Assembly (NCBI GenBank): GCA_902767025.1
Contig: CACXFZ010000096.1
Location: 1-12,321 of the forward strand
DNA from: an uncultured Coriobacteriaceae bacterium
GTDB lineage: Bacteria > Actinomycetota > Coriobacteriia > Coriobacteriales > Eggerthellaceae
DNA: 12,321 nucleotides
Direction of reading: 5' to 3'
Of this stretch, positions 1 to 6,880 are shown piece after piece; position 1 is the first letter of the stretch, and every line of letters begins with the position of its first letter. Position numbers and translations under genes: made by a program. Below the pieces are notes generated by a model that saw only the letters and a list, made by a program, of their open reading frames with translations, ran no database searches and was not told the origin of the DNA.

Positions 1-629
1 ACGCGCCGCACACGGCTGAAGAACGCGAGGGTCTTCGTGCTGAGTATTTCGGATACGGCACTTGGCAAACCGGCCACCACCAGCGCGATGTCCTTTTCGT
101 TTCCCGCAATTTCCTGGTAGGCCTTCACAAGCGTTTGGACCTCTTCCTGGGCAGGGCTGGCCTCGTCCAGAAGGAGCAGGACTCCCTTTCCCGATTCGGC
201 CAGACGGTCGCAGATCATCTCGAGCTTCGTCCTGAACCCCAGATTTCGATGCGCTTCCTCGGTGAAGGTCAGACCGAAGGAGAAGCCGAGAGCGCCTGCG
301 CCGAACCCCTTGATCGGGCGCTTCGGCTCTTGCACGTACTGTGCCCCGGAGTACCGAAGCTGGTCGACAAGGTCCTCCAGCATGTTCTTGCCGCACGTGG
401 CCCGCGCGCAAACGAAACCATGCCCTTCGGCACGGTCCGCAATCTCGAGCAGCAAGGCGGTCTTTCCCATTCCGCGCTGCCCCAAAACCAGGGGCGCGCG
501 TTCCTGGCTGCCCGGATACGAGCGAAGACCGGTCAGTATCTCTTCCACGACATCGAACCGACCGACCAGCCGATCGGGCCTGTTGCCAAACGACGGCCGA
601 AATATTGGTTTCCCGTCCATGCCGACATC
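1..629 (-). CDS. AAA+ ATPase (ORC/AAA_16-like), 3' part outside window
   Basis: Partial gene: 209 codons are visible and the C-terminus lies beyond the left edge. I translated it directly. It has a P-loop NTPase core with Walker A GQRGMGKT at residues 50-57 and Walker B LLLLDEA at 151-157. A sensor-1-like stretch VVAGLPS follows at 184-190. An N-terminal RPDRLVGR segment (17-24) resembles the entry motif of ORC/Cdc6-like and AAA_16 ATPases. Proteins of this type usually continue into a winged-helix domain, which is not visible here. The ATG at 629 is the only start codon between the upstream in-frame stop and the conserved region. Its AAAAGG stretch touches the ATG, so initiation may be weak or leaderless-like. 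The substrate is unknown; a DNA-binding, regulatory or defence role is only inference. G+C looks lower than in the downstream housekeeping genes, and the gene sits behind a repeat array, which suggests an accessory gene. Confidence 0.85.
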
Positions 630-641
630 CTTTTCGGGTGG

Positions 642-699
642 CTTTCGTTATTTTTCGTTAACTTTTTTATTTTTAGTTAATTTTAGTTATTCTTCGTTA
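642..699. repeat. Helically phased AT-rich decamer array
   Basis: Five copies of a 10-bp unit, TTTTTMGTTA on the plus strand (TAACKAAAAA on the minus strand), occur at 642-651, 652-661, 670-679, 680-689 and 690-699. A degenerate 8-bp stretch lies between the second and third copies. The NGTTA cores start at 647, 657, 675, 685 and 695, so neighbouring copies are exactly one helical turn apart. The array ends 12 bp upstream of the AAA+ ATPase start codon and therefore overlaps where its promoter must be. A TAAAAT (680-685, minus strand) inside it could serve as a -10 element. The likely role is an operator for a cooperatively binding regulator, possibly the ATPase itself. That role is inferred. 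Confidence 0.75.
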
Positions 700-719
700 A
701 TTCGAAAGAGGGGGAAGCG

Positions 720-763
720 CGCAGGCACCTGCTCCCAAGATGCATGCTTCGCGGGCGCCTGCG
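720..763 (-). terminator. Long inverted repeat after the dgt-like gene, possible terminator
   Basis: The arms at 720-729 and 754-763 form a 10-bp stem with one G-U pair when read as minus-strand RNA. The loop is 24 nt and contains the palindrome ATGCAT. It lies about 45 bp downstream of the dgt-like stop codon. It is followed by a pyrimidine-rich stretch rather than a clean U tract, so it may be a weak terminator or a 3'-end stabiliser for the dnaX-recR-dgt transcript. Confidence 0.45.
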
Positions 764-806
764 GACGCGCCTCGTTCTTGCTTTGCATGCGGTTTCGGAC
801 GGTCCC

Positions 807-2021
807 TTAGAAGTAGGGAACGTACAGATCGCGCGGGTCGTGCACGTCTTCGGGATAGAGCACGTTGTACAGGTCGATGAAGTACTCGTCGGTCATGCTG
901 GCAAGGTAGTCGATCACGATGTCGTTGGCATCCTGTGCCGCGTAGGAGTCGTTGCCCTTCATCATCCAGGCGCGGATGTGGTGGCGGAACACGTACGAGT
1001 CCTCGTTGCCGGCGTGCACATCGTCCAGGAACTGCTCGTAGAGCCGGGCCATCATCGGCTTGATGTGGCGGTCGAGCGTTTCGTGCGCTTCGGGCGAATG
1101 GTAGATGGTTTCGTTGTTCAGCGACTTGATCGCATCGATTGCCTGGAACACTTCCTCGTCCATCGCCAGGCAGTCGCGTCCCATGCTGCGCTTGATGATG
1201 TTGGCACTGGCGTTGCGGATGAACTCCCAGTTGGTCTTGCCCAGTATGTTGTCGGAAACCGGGTAGGTCTCGTCGGTGAGCACGCCGATCGAAAGCGCGT
1301 CCTGCCGATCCTTGCCCAGGTAGGCCAAAATGTCGCAAATGCGCACGACGCACCCCTCGAGCGTGCTGGGCTTCAGGTCCTGGCTCGCACCGGGCACGCA
1401 CGCGCAGCGCTCCATCTTCGCGTCGAGCGACTGGAAGTCGGGACAAGGGTCGGGGCGGTATTCCAGAAACGCCTTCTCGCCGCAGTGGCACAGCATGCCG
1501 TTGAACGACTGAAGCGACAGGTTGCGCCCCGCCACCGTGCGCAGCAGGCGCACACTTTGCACGTTGTGGTTGAAGCAACGGCCCGTGTGCTCGCGCGAAA
1601 GGTCGTTGAGGATGTATTCTCCCCCGTGCCCGAACGGAGTGTGTCCCATGTCGTGGCCCAACGCGATGGCCTCGATCAGCGCAACGTTGAGCCGCAGCGC
1701 CGTCCCTATCTTGCGGGCGGTCTGCGACACCAGCTGCAGGTGGAACGAGCGGCGCGTGAGGTCGTCGTTGCGGTAGAACGGGAACACCTGGGTCTTGTCC
1801 ATGCAGCGGTTGTAGAACGCGTTGTTCAGGATGCGGTCGACGTCGCGCACGAACGCGGGGCGCACCACGTTGGTCTGCTCGTCGCATGTCTCGGGGAACT
1901 CGTGGATCGCCTGATCGTGGCGCGTGGCGTACGGCGACAGGAAGTCGTCGGCCGCGCGCCTTCCCTGCTCGAGGTAGGCCGCCTCTTCGGGCGTGAAGGT
2001 GAACAGCTCGTCGTGGGACAT
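807..2021 (-). CDS. dgt: HD-domain dNTP triphosphohydrolase (dGTPase family)
   Basis: This is a 404-residue protein of the dGTPase/HD superfamily, which hydrolyses dNTPs to deoxynucleosides and tripolyphosphate and so controls dNTP pools. The metal-binding HD signature is complete: H94 in LTRRSFHLQ, H123-D124 in GHDMGHTPFGHGGE, and D230 in RICDILAYLGKD. The region FPFYRNDDLTRR (80-91) is the typical family segment before the first His. Residues 178-208 carry five Cys (178, 180, 193, 206, 208), more than I would expect for the family. The start has a good ribosome-binding site, AGGAG five bases before the ATG. The gene begins 15 bp after the recR stop and is very likely co-transcribed with it. 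The neighbourhood (dnaX, recR) fits a DNA-precursor role. Substrate preference (dGTP or other dNTPs) cannot be told from sequence. Confidence 0.9.
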   Translation of the reverse strand: MSHDELFTFTPEEAAYLEQGRRAADDFLSPYATRHDQAIHEFPETCDEQTNVVRPAFVRDVDRILNNAFYNRCMDKTQVFPFYRNDDLTRRSFHLQLVSQTARKIGTALRLNVALIEAIALGHDMGHTPFGHGGEYILNDLSREHTGRCFNHNVQSVRLLRTVAGRNLSLQSFNGMLCHCGEKAFLEYRPDPCPDFQSLDAKMERCACVPGASQDLKPSTLEGCVVRICDILAYLGKDRQDALSIGVLTDETYPVSDNILGKTNWEFIRNASANIIKRSMGRDCLAMDEEVFQAIDAIKSLNNETIYHSPEAHETLDRHIKPMMARLYEQFLDDVHAGNEDSYVFRHHIRAWMMKGNDSYAAQDANDIVIDYLASMTDEYFIDLYNVLYPEDVHDPRDLYVPYF

Positions 2022-2036
2022 GCCTGCTCCTAGCGC

Positions 2037-2633
2037 TTAGATGGCGTTTCGATATTCCAGGGCCGCACCCAGCGTGAGCTCGTCGGCGAACTCGACTTCG
2101 CCGCCCTTGGGCATGCCCGTGGCGATGCGGGTGATCGAACAGCCGCAGGGCCGCAGCAGGTCGGCCACGCGCGCGGCGGTGATGTTGCCTTCGGGGTTCA
2201 GGTCGGTGGCAAGCACCACTTCCGCGACGTTTCCTTCGCGCACGCGGTCGATGAGCTCGGCGATGTGGAGGTCTTCCTCGCCCACCCCGTCGAGCGGCGA
2301 GATCACGCCGCCCAGCACATGGTAGAGCCCCGTGAAGGCCCCCGAGCGCTCGATGGGCGGGATGTCGCTGGGATCGGAGACCACGCACAGGACCGCCGAC
2401 GAGCGCGAAGGCGATGCGCAGACGGGGCACAAATCGTCTTCGGCGTAGTTGAAGCACTGCTTGCAGAACCCGATGGAATCCTTCATGTCCACCACGGCGT
2501 GCGCAAGGCGCTCGGCCGACTCGCGGTCGTTGTTCAAGATCCAGTAGGCGATGTCCTGGGCCGACTTCGGGCCGATCTTGGGCAACCGCTCGAGCTCGTC
2601 GAGCAGCCGCTGCATGGATGGCAGCATGTGCAT
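2037..2633 (-). CDS. recR: Recombination mediator protein RecR
   Basis: A 198-residue, full-length RecR, which acts with RecO (and RecF) to load RecA at single-stranded gaps. The helix-hairpin-helix LPKIGPKSAQ lies at 17-26. The zinc finger is C57-x2-C60 ... C69-x2-C72. The TOPRIM domain includes VVSDPSDIPPIE (84-95) and ATDLNPEGN (142-150). The C-terminal region MPKGGEVEFADELTL matches the conserved RecR end. The chosen ATG has GGAG six bases upstream; a second ATG two codons later is less well placed. The gene follows ybaB by 19 bp and precedes the dgt-like gene by 15 bp, as expected for the dnaX-ybaB-recR operon. Confidence 0.97.
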   Translation of the reverse strand: MHMLPSMQRLLDELERLPKIGPKSAQDIAYWILNNDRESAERLAHAVVDMKDSIGFCKQCFNYAEDDLCPVCASPSRSSAVLCVVSDPSDIPPIERSGAFTGLYHVLGGVISPLDGVGEEDLHIAELIDRVREGNVAEVVLATDLNPEGNITAARVADLLRPCGCSITRIATGMPKGGEVEFADELTLGAALEYRNAI

Positions 2634-2652
2634 GGGATGCTCCGCGGCGTGT

Positions 2653-2967
2653 TTAGAACCCGGGCATGCCGGGGATGTTCATGCCGCCCGTCACCGCGTT
2701 CAGGCGGGTCTCCGACAGCTCGTTCATGCCGCGCAGGGCCTCGTTGACGGCAGCCAGCACCAGGTCCTGCAGCATCTCGACGTCCTCGGGATCCACTGCA
2801 GCCGGGTCGATGACGATCTCGCGGATGCTCATGTCGCCCGCCGCCGTGGCCTTGACCATGCCGCCACCGGCCGACGCCTCGAACGTCATGTCCTTGATCT
2901 CTTCCTGCGCCTGGGCGAGCTGCACCTGCATCTTCTGCGCCTGGCGCATCATCTGCTTCATGTCCAT
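2653..2967 (-). CDS. ybaB: YbaB/EbfC family nucleoid-associated protein
   Basis: This small protein (104 residues) has the usual length and layout of the YbaB/EbfC family of dimeric DNA-binding nucleoid proteins. It has an N-terminal helix rich in Met and Gln (MDMKQMMRQAQKMQ), a central sheet region with GGGMVKATAAGD, and the DVEMLQDLVLAAVNEA helix. The tail is Gly/Met-rich (GGMNIPGMPGF), as is common in the family. The ATG at 2967 has AAGGAG seven bases upstream. It sits between dnaX and recR, the position where this gene is found in many bacteria. Confidence 0.96.
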   Translation of the reverse strand: MDMKQMMRQAQKMQVQLAQAQEEIKDMTFEASAGGGMVKATAAGDMSIREIVIDPAAVDPEDVEMLQDLVLAAVNEALRGMNELSETRLNAVTGGMNIPGMPGF

Positions 2968-3003
2968 CGTCTAACTCCTTACCGTCCGTGTTTGCGTTGC
3001 TTC

Positions 3004-3026
3004 ATTGTAGCGCCTGGAAAAGGCGC
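3004..3026 (-). promoter_or_regulatory. Hairpin plus -10-like TACAAT between dnaX and ybaB
   Basis: The 62-bp gap between dnaX and ybaB holds a 6-bp stem, GCGCCT/AGGCGC (3010-3015 with 3021-3026), just after the dnaX stop. Immediately after it, on the minus strand, comes TACAAT (3009 to 3004), which matches a sigma-A -10 box. No convincing -35 is visible at 17 bp. There is no U tract after the hairpin, so it is not a standard terminator. A secondary promoter for ybaB-recR-dgt is plausible. Confidence 0.4.
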
Positions 3027-3029
3027 GAA

Positions 3030-5222
3030 TCAGTCGTCCACTTCCTCGATCGAGATGTCCAGGCCCATCGCCTCGGTGAGCATGCGCTCGATGTCGCTCG
3101 CCTCCTGGCTTTTCGCCTCGGGTTCGGCAGGCGCGGCGGGAGCAGGATCCACGTCGAAGGGCGCCGGTTCGAATCCTTCGTCGTCGAACGCATCGGGGCC
3201 CGGGGCGAACCCCTGTCCGTAGGCGTCAACCGGAACCGCGTCGTAGTCCTCAATGCCGGCATCGGGCCCGGGTGCGTACGCGATTGCGGGCGCGACATCG
3301 GGACCGGGAGCGTATTGCGGAGTGGGATCGAACGGCGGCTCTTCGGCAACCGGAGCGGCAGGCTCCGGAGCCGGGGCGGGCGCGGGTTGCGCCTGGGGTG
3401 CGGGGGCCGGCACTTCCTGGTAGGCGGGCTGCGCCGCAGCGGGGGCAGGTGCCTGCTGCAGGTCCTCGCTCTGGACGCAGGTGAAGGGCACGTCGTAGCC
3501 CTGCACCTGGCGAAACGCCCGCGCAAGCGCGTCTTTGACATCGGGTTTCTGCACCATCTGGAAGGCGAACAGGTTGTCGGCCGGGAACTCGATGACGACC
3601 CCGTCGCCTGCCTGCGAGGCACGGGCGCGCACGTTCACGAACACGGCGCCGTACGACAGCTTTTCCTTCTTCACGGTGGCGAGCACCGAGCGCCACATCC
3701 GCTGCAGCGCCGCCGGATTGCCCAGCAGTGCAGCAAGGTCGCCTGACGCGGGCGGCACGGGCGCCGCGCTGGCGGGCTGCTCGGGTGCGGGAGACGCCTC
3801 CGGAGCGTCGAAGGGAGCGGGTTGCACGGGTGCTTTCATGCGCGTGGCAGGCTCGGCCGGTGCAGCTGGTGCGTGAGCGGAAGCTGCGGGTGCAACGGGC
3901 TCGGGCTCGGGGGCAGCTGGCACCTCGGCCACAGGCGCAGGGGCGACGGCAGGAGCCGGGGCAGGCGCAACCGGGGCGGCCTGCACGGCAGGCTCGGGTG
4001 CGGGCGCGACCGGTGCGGCAGCAGGCGCCGGGGTGGCGGCGACTGCGGGCGCGGGCGCAACCCGGGCAGTGGCGCTGACCCCCGCCTCCAGGGCCTCGAT
4101 GCGCTCGGCCAGGGCGGCCAGCGTCAAGTCGGAATCGGGGCGCACCAGCCTGGTCAGCGCCACCTCGAAGCACAGCCGGGGGTTGGTGGCCGTGCGCAGC
4201 TGCGAGATCAGGTCGCCCAGCACTTCGAGCATGCGCGCCAGGCGGTCGGGGCCGAACATCTCCAGCTCTTCGGCCATCTGACGGCGCTCCGCGTCGGGCA
4301 CCTCGATGGAGGCGTCGCTTCCCGCCAAGCTGAGCACGTACATGTTGCGCACGCGCTCGGCCATGTCGTTGGCGAACTGGGCCAGGTCGGCGCCGGTTTC
4401 CATGTAGCGCTCGGTCCAGTTGAAGCATGCGGCGATGTCGCGCGTCCCCACGGCCTTCATGATCTCGGCCATGTCGGACGAGTCGAGCGCGCCTAGCAGG
4501 TCTTCGGCGCCCGACACGCTCACCACGCCGCCGTCGCCCACGAATGCGATCAGCTGTTCCAGGGCCGTGAGCGCGTTGCGCATGCCGCCTTCGGCACGAT
4601 GGGCAATCAGGTCCAGCGCGTCGGGGTCGAACTCCACGTCCTCGGAGACGCACACCGCGCCCAGGCGGGCGACGATCTCTTCGGTGGAAAGCCGATGGAA
4701 GTCGAAGCGCTGGCAGCGCGACTGGATCGTTTCGGGAACCTTCTGCGAATCGGTGGTGCACAGGATGAAGACCACATGGTCGGGCGGTTCTTCCAGCGTT
4801 TTCAGCAACGCGTTGAACGCCTGGGTCGACAGCATGTGGACCTCGTCGATGATGTAGACCTTCTTCTTGCCGCGCGCGGGTGCGAAATGCACGCGGCTGA
4901 TGATTTCCTCGCGCACGTTGTCCACGCCGGTGCGGCTGGCCGCGTCGAGCTCGTAGACGTCCGGGTGCACGCCGTTGGCGATGTCGTCGCATTCGCGGCA
5001 CGTGCCGTCGGGGGCCGACGTGGGCCCGTGCTCGCACAGCAGCGCCTTGGCGAGCAGGCGTGCGGTGGTGGTCTTGCCGGTGCCGCGCGGGCCGCAGAAC
5101 AGGTAGGCGTGGGACACCTTGTCGTTGTCGATGGCGTTTTTCAGCGTGCGTTCGATGTGGTCTTGGCCCACCACGTCCTCGAACACCTGCGGGCGGTACT
5201 TGCGATACAGCGCTTCGGCCAT
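3030..5222 (-). CDS. dnaX: DNA polymerase III subunit gamma/tau (DnaX)
   Basis: The clamp-loader ATPase of the replicative polymerase, 730 residues from the preferred ATG at 5222. That ATG has AGGAAGG seven bases upstream; a TTG two codons earlier is too close to the same site. Walker A is GPRGTGKTT (44-52), Walker B is YIIDEVHM (123-130), and the SRC arginine-finger motif is at 168-170. The zinc module has C63, C75 and C78, but the fourth expected Cys is Asp72. Residues 385-495 are a Pro/Ala-rich linker. A folded region (505-585) follows, then a second Pro/Ala-rich acidic stretch with three APGPD repeats (638-642, 650-654, 673-677). The protein ends with a short acidic helix, DIERMLTEAMGL (710-721) plus about nine residues. 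dedA lies upstream and ybaB downstream. No A-rich slippery site for frameshifting is seen. Confidence 0.97.
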   Translation of the reverse strand: MAEALYRKYRPQVFEDVVGQDHIERTLKNAIDNDKVSHAYLFCGPRGTGKTTTARLLAKALLCEHGPTSAPDGTCRECDDIANGVHPDVYELDAASRTGVDNVREEIISRVHFAPARGKKKVYIIDEVHMLSTQAFNALLKTLEEPPDHVVFILCTTDSQKVPETIQSRCQRFDFHRLSTEEIVARLGAVCVSEDVEFDPDALDLIAHRAEGGMRNALTALEQLIAFVGDGGVVSVSGAEDLLGALDSSDMAEIMKAVGTRDIAACFNWTERYMETGADLAQFANDMAERVRNMYVLSLAGSDASIEVPDAERRQMAEELEMFGPDRLARMLEVLGDLISQLRTATNPRLCFEVALTRLVRPDSDLTLAALAERIEALEAGVSATARVAPAPAVAATPAPAAAPVAPAPEPAVQAAPVAPAPAPAVAPAPVAEVPAAPEPEPVAPAASAHAPAAPAEPATRMKAPVQPAPFDAPEASPAPEQPASAAPVPPASGDLAALLGNPAALQRMWRSVLATVKKEKLSYGAVFVNVRARASQAGDGVVIEFPADNLFAFQMVQKPDVKDALARAFRQVQGYDVPFTCVQSEDLQQAPAPAAAQPAYQEVPAPAPQAQPAPAPAPEPAAPVAEEPPFDPTPQYAPGPDVAPAIAYAPGPDAGIEDYDAVPVDAYGQGFAPGPDAFDDEGFEPAPFDVDPAPAAPAEPEAKSQEASDIERMLTEAMGLDISIEEVDD

Positions 5223-5276
5223 GCTCAATCCTTCCTGCTTGCCCTTGGGCCCTGCCCCATGGGCGGACCTGCTGCC

Positions 5277-5969
5277 CTACCGGTCGGCCGGATCGTGCGA
5301 ATCGGCGCCGCTTTGGGCACTTGCGCGCGAGGCGAGCGCCGCACGGATGGCCCCGATGAAGGCCGGCAGCACCGACACGCCCACGATTCCCAGCACGATG
5401 ACCTCGAAATGGTCCTGCACGAACGGGATTCCCCCGAAGAAGTACCCGACCAGCACGAACAGGCTCACCCATGCCACGCCGCCGATCACGTTGAAGAACG
5501 TGAACTTGCCGAAGTTCATGTGCCCCGTGCCCGCGATGAACGGCGCGAACGTGCGGAAGAACGGCATGAAGCGCGTGATGATGATCGTCAGGCCGCCGTA
5601 CTTCTCGAAGAACCCGTCGAGTTTGCGCATGCGCTCGGGTGTCAGCGCCTTGACCTTGCCCGAGTCGATGATCCTGCTGCCGAAAAAGCGCGCGATCCAG
5701 TAATTAGACGTGTTTCCCAGGATGGCCGCCGCGTAGAACACCACCAGCGTCGCGATGATGTTCAACCCCCCGCCGTCCGCGCTGAACACGCCGGCGGCGA
5801 ACAGCAGCGAGTCGCCCGGCAGGAAGGGGAACACGACCACGCCCGTCTCGATGAACACGATCAGGAACAGCGGCGTGTACACCATGCCCGGGCCCAGCGC
5901 CACGATCCATCCCGCGATGGCACCGCGCGGGTCCTGAAGCAAACCTATGATGAAATTGATGAAATCCAC
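5277..5969 (-). CDS. dedA: DedA family membrane protein
   Basis: A 230-residue polytopic membrane protein of the DedA/SNARE-associated family, implicated in membrane lipid (undecaprenyl-phosphate or phospholipid) transport and homeostasis. The N-terminal DFINFIIGLL resembles the start of E. coli DedA. Residues 37-54 carry the conserved IVFIETG...PFLPGDS, with E41. Residues 131-151 carry ITRFMPFFRTFAPFIAG followed by TGHM, with R133 and R139. I chose the GTG at 5969, which gives the usual family length and has GAAGG nine bases upstream. An ATG at 6077 would add 36 residues that look unlike DedA. The C-terminal 20 residues are polar and probably cytoplasmic. The gene lies between the SRP RNA and dnaX (54-bp gap), so it probably shares a transcript with dnaX. 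I cannot assign a substrate. Confidence 0.92.
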   Translation of the reverse strand: MDFINFIIGLLQDPRGAIAGWIVALGPGMVYTPLFLIVFIETGVVVFPFLPGDSLLFAAGVFSADGGGLNIIATLVVFYAAAILGNTSNYWIARFFGSRIIDSGKVKALTPERMRKLDGFFEKYGGLTIIITRFMPFFRTFAPFIAGTGHMNFGKFTFFNVIGGVAWVSLFVLVGYFFGGIPFVQDHFEVIVLGIVGVSVLPAFIGAIRAALASRASAQSGADSHDPADR

Positions 5970-6101
5970 GTCTTCACGCCTTCGCCCGTTGTTGAGCCCG
6001 TTCGCAACAAGGGCCATGGCTGCATTCGCGCTGTCTGCCGGCATTTGCAATCTGCCAGCCCACGTCGAACAAGCCATAGCCCTTCACGACGGAAAGTAGA
6101 T

Positions 6102-6116
6102 CCGCGCTTGCCGCGG
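6102..6116 (-). terminator. Short GC hairpin after the SRP RNA
   Basis: CCGCG-GCAAG-CGCGG forms a 5-bp GC stem directly after the proposed 3' end of the SRP RNA, followed on the minus strand by ATCTACTTTCC. The U tract is poor. It could be a leaky terminator that lets some transcripts continue into dedA-dnaX, or an RNA-processing signal. Confidence 0.35.
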
Positions 6117-6225
6117 AATCCCCTGTAGGCCTGGGCGCTCGTCAGAGGCCCCTTATGGCTGCTTCCTCCCGGACCTGACCAGGTTCGGAACATGACGCCG
6201 CCCAAACCCATAGGAGATACTCTCC
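6113..6225 (-). ncRNA. ffs: Bacterial signal recognition particle RNA (small type)
   Basis: The minus strand reads CTGGTCAGGTCCGGGAGGA followed by AGCAGCC, the hallmark domain IV of 4.5S/SRP RNA that binds Ffh. Its apical tetraloop is GGGA (6167-6170), a GNRA variant of the usual GGAA. The flanks pair as expected: TGGGCG with CGCCCA, then CCTATGGG with CCTACAGG, giving a rod of about 110 nt. The ends are estimated from pairing and may be off by several bases. Lying upstream of dnaX-ybaB-recR is the typical location of this gene in Gram-positive bacteria; here dedA lies in between. Confidence 0.93.
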
Positions 6226-6248
6226 ACACGCCGCAACGTGCACGATAG

Positions 6249-6254
6249 AGTATA
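6249..6254 (-). promoter_or_regulatory. -10 box of the SRP RNA promoter
   Basis: TATACT on the minus strand (plus-strand AGTATA) lies about 25-30 bp before the paired 5' end of the SRP RNA. No good -35 is present at 16-18 bp. The position and near-consensus hexamer fit a promoter for the SRP RNA, with a short 5' leader removed on processing. Confidence 0.6.
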
Positions 6255-6323
6255 GACCACGAAAGCAGCACATCGCCTGCACGCAAAGTCATGCGATAAA
6301 ACACACACAGGCCCTGCCGCGGC

Positions 6324-6332
6324 TACTATAAT
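6324..6332 (+). promoter_or_regulatory. Consensus -10 box (TACTATAAT) of the PAP2 gene
   Basis: A perfect TATAAT at 6327-6332 would place transcription start near 6339, about 22 bp before the ATG at 6361. It overlaps an in-frame ATG at 6331, which argues against that codon as the start. No TTGACA-like -35 is visible at 17 bp. This promoter faces away from the SRP RNA promoter about 75 bp to the left. Confidence 0.65.
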
Positions 6333-6360
6333 GTGTGCACTGTTCAAGGAAGAAGCGCGC

Positions 6361-6861
6361 ATGTATTACCCTCGGTTGTATGGCATATTGTCGGGTCCCT
6401 GGCGCCGCATGCGCAATGGCGCCACGTGGCTGACCAGGCTCGACCGCGTGCTCGTAGCCTTAATCGCCATCGTGTACTACATGACTGTGATGTGGGTGGC
6501 GGCGATGGGCGACGAGCGGTGGCTGCGCGCCCTGATCGTCCCGGCGGCCACGCTGGTGATCGTGTCGTTTCTTCGCTGGATCATCAACGCGCCGCGCCCC
6601 TACGAGACGTTCAACGTCGACCCCCTGCTGCCCGACGGCACGCTGGGCAAGTCGCTTCCCAGCCGCCATGTAGCCTGCGCGGTCGTCATCGCGTTCGCGC
6701 TGGGCTGGATCAAGCTGAGCTGGGGCATCGAGATGGGAGCCGCCGCGCTGCTGGTGTGCTACACGCGCCTGGCCGGCGGGATGCACTTCCCACGCGACGT
6801 GATCGCCGGCATCGCCCTGGCGTGCGTCTGCGGCCTGATAGGGTTCTACGTCATTCCCTAG
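6361..6861 (+). CDS. PAP2-type phosphatase family membrane protein
   Basis: A 166-residue integral membrane protein with the three PAP2/acid-phosphatase motifs. Motif 1 is R72-x6-R79-P80 (RWIINAPRP), with Arg in place of the usual first Lys. Motif 2 is PSRH at 100-103. Motif 3 is R136-x5-H142-x3-D146 (RLAGGMHFPRD). Hydrophobic segments lie at about 27-47, 56-75, 105-118, 122-135 and 146-164. Family members remove phosphate from lipid substrates such as phosphatidic acid, undecaprenyl pyrophosphate or phosphatidylglycerophosphate; which one applies here is unknown. I chose the ATG at 6361 because the earlier ATG at 6331 lies inside the -10 box, and AAGGAAG precedes 6361. It runs convergently with iorB, the stop codons being about 20 bp apart. 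Confidence 0.9.
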   Translation: MYYPRLYGILSGPWRRMRNGATWLTRLDRVLVALIAIVYYMTVMWVAAMGDERWLRALIVPAATLVIVSFLRWIINAPRPYETFNVDPLLPDGTLGKSLPSRHVACAVVIAFALGWIKLSWGIEMGAAALLVCYTRLAGGMHFPRDVIAGIALACVCGLIGFYVIP

Positions 6862-6880
6862 CGCCGACCGCCAGGTTCGC

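Noticed and set aside
135..810. Open frames on the plus strand over the left end
   Set aside because: They are antisense shadows of the minus-strand AAA+ ATPase, which has Walker A and B motifs. They also run into the AT-rich repeat array.
697..2457. Very long Arg-rich open frame on the minus strand across dgt and recR
   Set aside because: It is an alternative-frame shadow in GC-rich DNA, with extreme Arg/Ala/Gly content and no domain; the real genes are in other frames.
3030..5222. Programmed ribosomal frameshift in dnaX
   Set aside because: I found no A6/A7-type slippery heptamer with a following stem-loop in frame.
5223..5276. Terminator between dedA and dnaX
   Set aside because: Short GGGC/GCCC palindromes exist but none is followed by a U tract. 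Co-transcription is more likely.
3250..5472. 740-residue Arg-rich open frame overlapping dnaX and dedA
   Set aside because: A frame-shifted shadow of dnaX. The dnaX frame carries all conserved motifs.
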